Source: Sphaerolaimus hirsutus (lineage: Eukaryota; Nematoda; Chromadorea; Monhysterida; Sphaerolaimidae). Taken from it: a stretch of DNA of 64,000 nt. Shown one piece after another: positions 36,201 through 62,110 of the stretch (the first letter of the stretch is position 1; every line of letters starts with the position of its first letter). The translations under genes and the position numbers were made by a program. The stretch covers positions 15,951,855 through 16,015,854 of the forward strand of contig OZ038455.1 of NCBI GenBank assembly GCA_964036195.1. The letters run 5' to 3'. The notes beneath the pieces are model-generated. The model was not told where the DNA came from and ran no database searches. It saw only the letters and a program-made list of their open reading frames with translations.

Positions 36201-39200
36201 TTTGAGTGATTTTTTGGTCGTAAACCATAGGTATGAGTAAAGCATACCGTGCGGCGTCGAAATGCGCGAAATTTTTTTCGGTCTGCCATCAAAATCGCTG
36301 TATGGAAGTGCCATTTCTGGCATATTTTTCTGTCCGGCCCGGGAATTTCTGGCATATTTTTCTGTTTTTCTGTCCCCTCTCCCTCGCTACGTCCTTGTAT
36401 TCACTAATCTTCTCTCATAACCTTATGTAAGCATGAAAATTAAAAAAAACGAATGCTGATCCTGAAAGCTAAAAAACCAAACCCGATCCCAATTCCGTTT
36501 AACCCTACCTGTATTGTTATGCTATCGCGCCACAGCCATTGTATGGAAAAATGTATCATCAAAAAATACTGTCATTTGTCTGGTATTTACACCTGTATAT
36601 GTTGATTTGTAACCATATTTCGGAGCGGTTAAAAACTTTTGTATTTAAAAAAGCAGGGAGGTTTTAAAAGCGGGGCATTAGAAACGTTTTTTACACCCCT
36701 AGCCCAGGCATAATATGGTATGGGTCAACACAGTTATGTATACCGTATATCCTCGAATAAGACCCCAGGGAGTTATTTTTTGTCAGAATTTCTGAGTTGG
36801 AAGTTATTCAAGGGAGTTTTTTTTTCATCTGAAAACTTGGATTGAATGAATGCATTCTGTCAACTCATGTAATCTAACTATTTAACAGTTCAACAACAAC
36901 AAAATGTGTGTCTACACTAGGGTTGGCCGATGTTTTTTTTTAAACGTTTTTTTTTTTTTTAAACGTTAAAAAAACAACAAAAAAACATGACGTCCAAAAT
37001 GTTTTTTTTTTTAAAAAACATCGGCTGGAATTTTTAGTACTAAGCACTAGGTATTTTGCAAAATTTTTGCGCGCAAGCGCGCAATTTCACACACAAATTG
37101 ACATTGGTGGTTGTTTTCATTGGTTTTGTTGCATTTTTAGTATCAAAACATTCATTTCTATGTGCTACCATGGGTGAATAAGCCGACATATGTTGCTGTA
37201 ATATATAATATTGAGGTAATGTGCTTCCATGTACCTCCACAATGTGTAACTTCACTCCCAAAGTAACAACCTCCTTTTATAACATTGTTTGATCACCATT
37301 CCGTTCCAAACTTTACCTGAAGTCACGAACATTCGACTATAAGGCAATATACGAACGATATGTCGACGAAAAATGGATTTTTTGACACAAATCACCACTT
37401 ATAATGCTATCCCATGGCTCCACAGCCATTATATAGTCATATTTAACATCACAGAGTATTGCCAGTGTCTGATATACCTATATATGTTGACACTAGGTCA
37501 TATCTGGGAGCTTTAAAAAAACAACGTTTTTTTTAATAAAAAAACGTTGTTTTTTTTAAAAAAACGTTGTTTTTTTTAAAAAAACATCGAGTTAAAAAAA
37601 AACGTTTTTTTTCCAACCCTAGTATACACTGTGTACACGTTATGTGTCTGCTGTCGCTGCCATATGTTGACATAATTTTGTTTTTCATCGATCATTTTTA
37701 TAAATTATGTAGCATATTTCTCATCCAGGGGGAGTTATTCGGGGGAGGGAGTTATTCTTATTATTTGAGGATATACGGTGTGTTATTTATATACAGTTAT
37801 ATTTTATGAGGCAGGTCATTATCTACTGTCATGCCTACTGTGGAGTGTGGACATATAATGGCTGCGGAGCCGTAAGGTAAATAGCTAACAAATTGTCATT
37901 TCTGTCAAATATTGATCTTTAAGACGTTTCGCCATGCCGCATGTATCACAAATGAGTGTTTCTAGATCACCCGGATAACAAGAACACAGTTGCACAACTA
38001 TCAGTTATGGCGGTACTTGAGCACTGAACAAAATGAATGTGGAACTTTGTTTTGCAACTCCGTGTACCTGCTCTGTAGCCATGCTCTTCACACACTTTGC
38101 AACGCACTGTCGTATTTCCATTGGGGAGACTAGTGACAACGGGTCCACACACACTAGTTGACATCGACACCAAGTGTCAACTGGTTCCCACCCCAATTCA
38201 AATCTTGCATTTAAACGTCGTTCGCCGGCTCGTGAGCCAGCTTTAGATTGGGATGGGAACCAGTTGACATTTGGTGTCGATGTCAACTAGTGTGTGTGGG
38301 CCCAACTGCATCCATACAAATATAAGGTTGTAAACGGCCATTAAATAGCTTAATAACTTGACCACTTTTGGGCCGATTTGGAACACTTAAAATGATCGTC
38401 CCGAAAGAATGAACACTTGCAACTTGCTCGGTTTTGTGGTTGGGTTAGTGGTGTCTAAATTCCGTATGCCGATTTGACCCGGTTTTTCAACACGAAAAAT
38501 AATTTTTTGAGCATGCTATCATATAAATTAGACAAAATAGTTCATCTGGCCCAAAAATCGTTTCAATATCAATTTCCAATGAAAAGTTGTAACAATTTTC
38601 ACTTCCGACTCCCAACCATATAAAAAACACATGCAAAACAATGCATGAAACTTCGAGAATTTCTGACCTGAGGATAAAACTGATGTCTACTGGTTATTCT
38701 GATCATTTTAAGTGTTCATTGCTGAAAAACGTGATATTTTTGTAATTTAGACACCAGTAATCCAACCACAAAACTGGAATCTGCAGGTTGTCATTTTAGG
38801 TGTTGAAATATGCAAAATGTTGCCAAAATTCTGATGGAAAAATATCTCTTCCCCTCGAATAACTCCACTCGAAAAACTTCTCCCCGCAAAAAAACTACTC
38901 TCGAATAACTCCCCAGTCTGAAAACTTAATCCCCCGGGGCCTTATTCCAGGATATACAGTATGCATGAGATTTGAAAAAACTCAAGCTCACTCAGTTTAC
39001 AACCTCATACTTCAGACACCGGCCAGTGGACCATCCAGTGTGCCACCGCGTTTGCCAGTGGTCACCCCTCCGGTCTACATTGGTCTCGGTGGTAACCACC
39101 TGGCGACCCCCTGTAGCCCCGCGCCCAGATACGCGCCTCCCCCAACTGGAATGCTGCCTATGGGGATGGGGCCGCACATGGGACCCTTGGCTCATAGAGG

Positions 39201-39626
39201 GGTGTGTTGAGGGGGTGCGCTGTCGGGTGCGGTCGTTTTTTGGAAGCATTTTGAAATACATCTGCGTTTTAAAATACATCTGCGTAAAGTCCTGTTGAGA
39301 TGGCAACGCTGACAATTTTTTTGCTATACTGATCTTACTTCACGCTATACAAAAAAATATACCTTATTTTGCTGAATGAAGTCACGCAGAATATTATGCA
39401 CAAAATTTGCGGATAGTGGGAGCAATGTAATGCGATGAGAAGAAAAATAAGTTTTGGATCATTTTTTTCAAATGGAATATGGTTAAATTCAATGTGAAGT
39501 GCTCAGTGGACCATACAGCTATGATATTTTGCGACACACTTGCGCAATTGTTGTTTTCTCCAGGTTGGAGTGCGCCCCCCGCCGCCGCCGCATCCGCCAT
39601 TTATGGGCAGTCCGCGATTTTTTTGA
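30300..39626 (+). CDS. GPS2: GPS2-like co-repressor complex subunit
   Basis: Exons 30300-30417, 30700-30794, 32104-32284, 32645-32890 (or from 32633), 33359-33579, 39016-39201 and 39564-39626 (TGA); the sum is 1110 nt, 369 codons plus stop, in frame throughout. The N-terminal third is a charged coiled coil. The segment with SLQEEYSSLDAKKHDLFAQL then KRALSEADAKRKKLEQMRQQ closely follows the GPS2 core 'LQEEKxQLFxQLKKVL'. The rest is Pro/Ser-rich and disordered, and it ends ...SPRFF, reminiscent of the GPS2 C-terminus. GPS2 is a nuclear subunit of NCoR/SMRT-HDAC3 co-repressor complexes and an inhibitor of JNK and ubiquitin signalling in mammals; the same role is inferred here. The 5.4-kb intron 33580-39015 is filled with nested transposons. 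Confidence 0.8.
31118..31964. mobile_element. hAT-type MITE, TAGGGTTCAAACG family with CGATAT arrays
   Basis: Starts TAGGGTTCAAACGATATC, ends ATATCGTTTGAACCCTA. Identical flanks aagccagc (31110-31117, 31965-31972). TCGATATCGATATTCGATA arrays at 31135-31335 and 31785-31950 flank a 450-bp non-repetitive middle without a recognisable gene. In a GPS2 intron. Confidence 0.9.
32430..32621. mobile_element. MITE, GGGCTCACACAC family
   Basis: Ends TGGGCTCAAACACC and GTGCGTGTGAGCCCA are inverted; TTGACA/TGTCAA words fill it. It lies at the 3' end of a GPS2 intron, just upstream of the acceptor. Relatives: 38141-38303, 51207-51381, and about 48298-48544 with GTTTTCACCGTGACT arms. Confidence 0.65.
33724..34847. 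mobile_element. Composite: TAGGGTTGG remnant hosting CAGGGACGTA-family element
   Basis: The left end TAGGGTTGGCC and right end ATCCCTA with AAAACG/CGTTTT runs resemble the 23236-23918 family, but flanks do not match. Inside, 33943-34608 is a CAGGGACGTA-family element (starts CGAGGACGTACGCAGG, ends CCTGCGTACGTCCCTG; flanks agcgctga/agcgctgg), which itself holds a truncated CAGGGGTCTCC-family copy from 34093. Confidence 0.7.
35473..36397. mobile_element. CAGGGACGTA-family element
   Basis: Starts CAGGGACGTAGCCAGG, ends CTCGCTACGTCCTTG; flanks tattcatt/tattcact (one mismatch). Its right half has GGCGCCATTGGCG words. It is split by the element 35524-36041. Confidence 0.85.
35524..36041. mobile_element. 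hAT-type element CAGGGGTCTCC, nested
   Basis: Starts CAGGGGTCTCC, ends GGAGACCCCTG; identical flanks atacggag (35516-35523, 36042-36049). The flank sequence belongs to the host element, proving insertion order. Confidence 0.9.
36743..37779. mobile_element. CCGTATATCCTCG MITE split by a TAGGGTTGG MITE
   Basis: Outer ends CCGTATATCCTCGAATAA and TTTGAGGATATACGG are inverted, with GGGGGAGTTATTC motifs. The inner element 36918-37621 starts TAGGGTTGG, ends CCAACCCTA, flanks gtctacac/gtatacac (one mismatch). The inner one matches 23236-23918 over nearly its whole length. Confidence 0.85.
38141..38303. mobile_element. Foldback MITE, GGGYCCACACAC family
   Basis: Arms of about 55-60 bp (GGGTCCACACACACTAGTTG left; its near-complement right) enclose about 45 bp. 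Only a 3-bp direct flank (aac) is visible. In the long GPS2 intron. Confidence 0.7.
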
Positions 39627-41207
39627 TTACTCACATCACATATTTCATACATAAATATTTATCTGTATAGATTTCATTTCATTTTATTATTTTTTTTGTG
39701 TAGATACTGATGACTTTCATGAATATTTATCATGTTTCTATATATCTATGTAAATGTGCGCATTTCTCTGTCCGTGTATGATTTGGTCTGTAATGATTAA
39801 TGGAATTAATGATAGGCAGGCAGCCTTGTGTGTGGAAGTTTCGACCCTGTGCCTGTACTCATGTTAAAAAAATGTATGATCTTAACCCAGCACTCATCTA
39901 GCGGCTGCGTGTAGGGGTTGCAGATGGCATAGACGAGTAGCGGGTAGCGCTAGATGAGTGCCGGGTCGTGATGAGTAGCGGGTTTACCTAGATGTATAGC
40001 GAGCTCTTACCCGAAGATGCTTTTACTGGGGTCCATGTGATAACTGTGACATGCTGCTTTTGAGAAATGACATTGGATGGGACACTGGATAAGTCTGAGA
40101 CAATGCTTGCGTTTCGAAAGGGGCAATTACACGTGCAAAAATGAAGTTATCGGTATTTAGTTTGCATATTGACATACATGAGTTGTCTCTATTTTACCAT
40201 TATGAACGCATTCTAGCATAACTACCATTTATCTCCAGATCTGCTTTTCTCTTTGTGTCTGTTTTACATGAACATTCCTGCGTTGATGCGTTAATAAAAT
40301 GAGCTTGCAGAAAAGCACTTGTTATACTGTGTCACGAAGACTTGTTACTTGTCGATGTCGCAGTACCACGCGACTTCCATACTTTTTCGGTTTTTTCGTT
40401 TTTAACATTTTTTCGAATTGCTCTCTTTTTCGCGCCCAGAGCTGTTTTGACGGAAGGCATGCAAAAGTGGCAGTGTCGGCTGGCGGGTGGTGGCAGCCAT
40501 TGAATTATGATACTTCTCGGCCAGGTGTGTTTTAGTATACTCGTCGGACATCACAGTTTTTATGGAAACCTACCATAACCAATCTGAATGATCAGCCAAA
40601 AATTGGTTTTTCATCATAATATTTCGTTTTTCCTATGGAATGATTAATCACGAAATTTGTCACAAGATTTTATTCGCCAAATTAAGGTAGGATTCTGCAC
40701 ATACTCTGCGGTCCGCCGAGTTCACGTTGTGATTTAACTGATAGGTATCTCATTGCTATAGTTTCATTTCACTGTTAGGCGGGAAGGGTTTTAGGAAAGT
40801 TGAAAATGATCCGAGAGATAGTCAAATAAGAAAAAAATATAGAAATATACAAATGCGCTTTGAAAACCGTTTAGCTATAAGTTTCGATATCTCTAATCTT
40901 TCTATGTATGCTGTGTGGGGGGCCGCGAGCTTTCCTATCCCAGTTAGATATCCCAGAGATACGGAACCCGTTTTTGTGGCCACCCACATGTGCAGCGAGA
41001 GTTTTTACACACTACGTATATACCAATGAGTGTTATAAATTTCCAGATGTGTCCAGAACAATCGAAGGCCCGAAGAGACCTTTCGCACACCTGCAAAACG
41101 TTCCGGTCTCGGTGCGGAACGTTTCAAAACGTTCCCCACTATCGGTTGTGACGACGTCACAAGTGTCACATTTTGGTGTCAAAATATTTGGTACACAGTC
41201 ATTAGCA
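39627..41207. other. Intergenic between GPS2-like and PHRF1-like genes
   Basis: Contains a short inverted pair at about 39889-39966 (AGCACTCATCTAGCG / CGCTAGATGAGTGCC) and a TATACTCG-family MITE at about 40537-40735. No further gene seen. Both flanking genes are on the plus strand, so the PHRF1 promoter should lie at the right end. Confidence 0.5.
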
Positions 41208-56558
<15,351 letters not shown>

Positions 56559-58944
56559 TATTTTATTTTTACGTCGTAAGCAATTATGTGTCATCTCCAT
56601 GTCAAAAAGTCAGCTCTGCAATTTTTATTTTAAATTCTGTGCTATCCCCCTTTGTGCATCTTTTGCTTTATTGTGCATTTTTCATAAAGATATCATGTTT
56701 GTATTTGCTGGTTATTTTGGAGGGAGTTCATCCATATATTATATCTATAGATTCGTTAAGAACGCTGTTAAATTTAAAATTTCGCTTCCAATTGACACGA
56801 GTTTGCGTGAAATAAACAAGGCTTGTTTGAAATTGTAATAATTTTGTGAGAGCCGCAGAAGCGTCGCTGCAAAAGATATTTCAAAGTAGACCGTGTATGT
56901 CTGGCTTACAATTTTTTAATTCCATGAATCGCTTTGAATCCAATTTGAGTGTACTCTGGTGACCGCAAAGTATGCGCCCAAAATTACTTATGTCTTAGTC
57001 AATAACGCGCGAGCAGGATACTTATGGATGCACTCTCACAAAAAGAAAAATATTTAAAAAAAGAAAAAGGTCTGTAAAGGTCTGTTTTCTTCCGAAACGT
57101 TTTTTCTTTTTTTTTGCTGGAACAATTTTTTTTATTAACGATGACGTCATGATGGAGTGTTTCCTTCCGAAAAATGCATAGCATGCGGTCTGCCGAGTAT
57201 ACAAAATAATTGGCCAGTGGTTGCTTGCATTGCGATGCATAACAAACGTCATAACAACTTGCATCGAATGAACCGTAAATTCCAATACTTAGGTACTAGA
57301 AAAACTGTAATTCTCGGACATAAATTGTTGAAATTATTCAAAAAGGTAAATAAAATTTCTTTGGTGGCGCCATTCATTGTCGTTACGCACACGGGGACTT
57401 TCATTCCAAAAGTTAACATATCCAGATTTTTCGATTTTTCAAAATCGCATTTTAAAGTTTGGCGCTGGCCCGGCAGCGCCATGTTTGGGCGACAAAGCTT
57501 GCACTGCACTTTTCAAATATCTCGGACATTTGTCTACAATTTTTGTGTCCCTAAATTTTGTCGGCTGGTAAATATTTTGGGAGTTATGTCATATTTTGTA
57601 AACCACCCAAAATAAGGAGTAAATTTGAAAATTTGAACTTGAAATGTAAATAACTTCCTAACGGTGCATCGCAGGGCAAAACCAATTACACCACTGAGAA
57701 GCCCTTATCGAGAAGTACACAAACCTAAATTTTCATATCTATATTTATACCCGTACTTGATTTATAGAGCAAAATATATTTGAAAATTCACGTATGCACA
57801 TTTGGAAATGAAACTATTTTTTGGATATGTGCACTTATGAAATGAAACTCCGGTGGTCCGACATGGATATGTGCACTTACGAAATGAAAGTCCTGTTTTT
57901 CATAGGGGATCTGAGATGGATATGTGCACTTTCGATATGAAAATTGTGATTTTTCTGAAAAACGGTACCACTGTATCTCGGGAACGAAATGGACTATAAC
58001 ACTGATTTTTTTAACGAAAATGATCAGAATTATATGTGGATGTCGAATCCACAGCTAACTCGATTTTTCTGGATTTGGCGCTTGTGAACTTTTGGAACGG
58101 AAGTCCCCACACTGCAAACGGCTGTGGAGCATTAAAAGTGGTGCTTGCCAAAAAATCGTTTTTGTCAGCTCATTACATTTAACAGCGTGATGCAATGGTG
58201 CCGGAAAGTTCCGTGAGTAGCTCGTTCATATTTTATCGAAATTATGCACCACATCAAAATCATGCAATGCAAATTCGATTTCGGGTGACATGCATGAACA
58301 GCAGCTTCGTTTGTGTCAACATCTTATTCTCTTTAGCAAATTTGTCGAATAATAGTTGAATTACTTTCGCACTTTCACATTTCATTCGCCTACAAAGTTC
58401 CCAACAACCTTCCAGACACATGATTACCCGTGGGTAACTCTTATACCCACTCCAGATAAATATTTGGGTAATTGGCAAAATTCCAAAAAAAGTGTGTAAA
58501 AAGAAATTAAGTGGAGGTACCTCGGAGTACTTGTCAGCGTTTTGGGGAAAAAATAAATGTGCCAAATTGCTCAAAATTTTTGTCTGGACAACTATCACAG
58601 TAACAAAAGTCCTCCAACCTTGTCGCTACCCCATCTTCGCTCAGGTGTCACTTTGCTGCCCCTTTTCAAGCGTTTCGCTGCATTTCCGTTCATCTGGCCT
58701 TTGACGGACATTTTGCGCAGCGACAACTTTCTGTGACGTATTTATGATAAACTAAAGGGTGCGATAAATAGATAGATTATAATAATGTAACTGACTCGAA
58801 GTTTATCGACGAAATGCGACAGAATTTTTGTTCAATTTTTTATAAATTTTATTTTATTATCATGAGGCAACGAAATATGAATAGGATACAGCATTGTAAC
58901 AGAATCACAACTGTGAAGTGGGTTTTAAAAACTCCCACAGTGAA
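56559..58944. other. Intergenic, mostly featureless
   Basis: Contains the PHRF1 3' flank, a remnant of the TATACTCGGC family near 57186, a three-copy diverged repeat (about 57823, 57867 and 57917) built on GGATATGTGCACTTA then GAAATGAAA, and TAAGTGGAGGTACCTCGGAG at about 58506, whose complement occurs at 52644-52665. No gene recognised. Confidence 0.5.
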
Positions 58945-60825
58945 TTAAGCACTGTGAGAGATAGCTGTATTGTAAAGTGTCAAACTTTTATTCAAAATCT
59001 CGTTGCCCCACTGTGTTATTTCCTCACCACTCAGTAAATTATACTTATTTAAGAGTGGGAAATTTAAGTTAGTAAAATGTCGCAAAGTGTTACTTAGTTT
59101 CTTAGATACTTCTGGCAGAGCAAAATGTGTAATAAATTGACAAGCCGTTGTTGAAAATCTTCAATTTTTGTGCAAATCCGAGCAAAACGAAGTGCCTGAC
59201 TGTATAAAATGTTCAAACAAACTTGGCTTCTCAGATTTGAATGATAAAAAGGCACTGAAATAATATTAAATTGATAATCATCTCTCTTGTTGTATACACT
59301 GAAAGAAATTGTCGGTAAAAGTTTAATGTCAAGATCTAAAAAGTGACACCGCTTACCATTCTCCAAAATAGATTCTTCTAGTGTCAGTTCACTGCGGTAA
59401 ATTTGCGAAGCGATTTGTGTCAAATCTGGACAGTTAATATAGTGTATCATCAATGTAACGAACTATTTTGTTGTGAATACGATAGCTGGTTTGATGGTTT
59501 AGTGAGGATTTTATAAATGAAAACTCCATCCACGACAGAGTTAAATTGCACAGTTCGGGTGAAGCTGCGGAACCCATCACAATACCACATTTTTGTTTGA
59601 AAAGATTATTAGCACAAATAACATAGGTGTTATCCAAAATTGTATTTAAAAGTGAAACACACCTGTCATAATTGTATATATATTGATCGCTGGATACCAA
59701 TTGTGTGACAGATTTCAAATTTGCCTTATTATTTTTTATAACAACCAGCTTATCTCTTATTGTCAACTTGGAGAGAGAAGCAATGTTTAGTTTAATTGCA
59801 TCTATCGGTAAAGCTTCATTACTATTTTGAACGATCCAATAGCCATTGAGCCCTCCATTCGAGGTGATTGAATTGCAGTAAAATTTAAAAAGTTTTTGCA
59901 CTAGTTGTAAAATCAAATGTAAAAACCAAGAAAGGCCATTTAATGAACTTTTCTTAGCTCCGGCAATAAAGCGAAACTTAATGGGATTCTTATGAAACTT
60001 CGGTATGGCATAAAGTAAGGCAAATTTGCGATCATATTTCTCCAGCGGACAATCAAAATCAATATGTAGTTGATGGTGGCTGTCTAAAATCGATTCCATT
60101 ATGGCCAAATCTGAAGTGTGAAACGTATACGTTGAGTTACCCCAACGTGAACATGGTAATTCAGTAGAAATAGAAAATTCTTCAAATACCCGTTTTAGAT
60201 AAAAATTTTTGCAAATAAAAGAATAACTTGAGGAGGCTTTATCTATAGGGCATATCACAAATCGAGATTGTAGTTTAGACAATTCTATATCACAAGTGCT
60301 AGACCATTTTACAGGAGATATTTGCTCTATATTAAAATGGAAATATTTCATTTTGCAATTAATCGAGTTTTCAGCCGAAAGTTTAAAATAATCAATTGAA
60401 TATTCGTTGTCCAACTGGTAGAGTTTTTGTGAAATTTTATTTAAAATTTCCAAATATTTGAGTTTTGTGAGGTTTAAATTAGGTTCTGGTGAAATTCTAT
60501 ACTTAGTTCCAAAGCTGAAAAAGGTTTTTAGGGAAACATTTTGTACTATCCCCCAATCTCCTGTTAGAATGTGATCAAAAGGTATGTATTTGTACTGAGA
60601 ATTGTGACATTCACAGCTAGAGTTAAAAAGTGCTTGCGCATCTGAAATGGAAAGATCACGTAGAACCTTATTGTAATTGAAAGCTTTTAGGGATAAAGGC
60701 TTAGTATAGCAAAAACGAAGTTGTAATCTTTTTAACCACTCTTTTTGTTTTAGGGATAAATATTTAGTTGTTGTGATGAAGCCACCGAAGTCAGCGTCTT
60801 CTACCACCGAATCCGGCTGCTTCAA
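58945..60825 (-). pseudogene. Penelope-like retroelement reverse transcriptase, frameshifted
   Basis: The main frame runs 60825-59434 (463 codons). It stops just after the catalytic block RYIDDTLY; similarity resumes in a second frame (59453-59094) and then a third (about 59105-58945), so there are two frameshifts. Family marks: a Cys/His patch followed by 'HILTGDWGIVQN', a 'PIDKASSSY' block matching the DKG-type motif of Penelope-like elements, 'AIPKFHKNPIKFRFIAG', 'GIVMGSAASPELCNL', RYIDD, and the thumb-like 'YNKRDDYQFNIISVPF' and 'LRFARICTKIEDF'. The usual aspartate of motif A seems replaced by Asn ('IKLNIASL'). No GIY-YIG nuclease domain is seen. A hairpin (58932-58960) surrounds the last stop. 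Assignment to Penelope-like elements is likely; the exact clade is not determined. Confidence 0.75.
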
Positions 60826-62013
60826 GACCGTAGTGAGAAACGGCCTTTAGAGTGGTTGATTTCCCGTTGTTGCCGAACGTCCACTTGTCGACAGCCAAGT
60901 TGAGTTTATTTCGTAGTTGTGTGTTGAAAAGGGGGTTCGAATTGTTTCAGGTACTTTATTTCGATCAGATACAGCGTGTTACAAAAGCGCAAAGCCTAGC
61001 GAGCTTCCTAGTCGAAGTTTCTATCGCTAGCTTATTTTGTTCACTTGGGGTGGGTCCGCAGACTGCAGACTGAAGTAAAAACTCTCAAAGTAGCTAAGAC
61101 ACGGAAATCATGTATAGAAAAACAGTTACAGTAATTTCCTAATACAAATGCACAAATAAGACACAAATGCAACAAATAAACACATCTAGCCGAAACAGTT
61201 GCCTTATACTGCGCGTGCATACATTCAAATACTTATGGTAAAGAAATACCAGGTACAAATTGGGTTAATAGAAAACTATTAATCTTGAGAGGCGCGAAGT
61301 CGGCAAACTCGGCCGATTTACTAATTTGCTTCAATTTGTCAGGAAACATTGACGCACATTGGAACTAATAAAATAGGGCTTGAAACTGTAAATAGTAGTG
61401 CAAATGTTCCTAATGACGTAAATAGAATAAGGTATATTCAACATGATAATAATAATCACTTCCTGGAAACGTATGTTGAATAGTCTAGCAAATTGGGACT
61501 TATTTGAGGTAAATGGGTATTGTAATTGAGCAGAGTTTATAATATATTCGATTGAGCAAGGTATTATAATTATTAAGTAAATATAAATAGTTGTGAACAG
61601 GGTTATGACAATTATACCTATGCGAAGGGCTTTGTAAAGTAAATGCTAGTTGCACGCAGGGCACCATTTCTCTATTAGGACGCTGGCCTAGATAATTACG
61701 CAGCACGTAAATATTTACAAGATTTGACTTTTGTAAACTGCAAGTAAACTATGCAAATGTATGTATAATCATGATCAGAAAATTACGGCGAGTTGAATGA
61801 GCCTAATTTTATATTAATACACCTAATAATAACATATTTGACCTTTTAACCTAAACATTCCACATAAACCTATCAAAAACTTATAGAACACTTTCCTAAT
61901 CGAATATTCTCCATGGGTAAATAATATAGTGCAGGAAATACAATTTGCGTGGTAAATTAATATAGTGCATAAATTGTAAAATAGTGCAAATAAGTAAATA
62001 TGCAAATATGAGC
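60826..62013. other. AT-rich spacer between two retroelement genes
   Basis: No coding signal. It could include the 3' untranslated part or an LTR of the element carrying the envelope-like gene, since that gene reads towards this region, but I found no paired LTR in the window. Confidence 0.4.
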
Positions 62014-62110
62014 CTAATTATCAATTCTCTGTATTTCTTTATCCATCCATTTTGCCACGGTCAGCACACTCCGGGCGGAAGAGTTGCTGCACCCCGTTGT
62101 TGCAGCAACG

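Noticed and set aside
57022-57615. Frames of 87-152 codons downstream of PHRF1
   Set aside because: No recognisable family, no splice context, and part is a TATACTCGGC repeat remnant.
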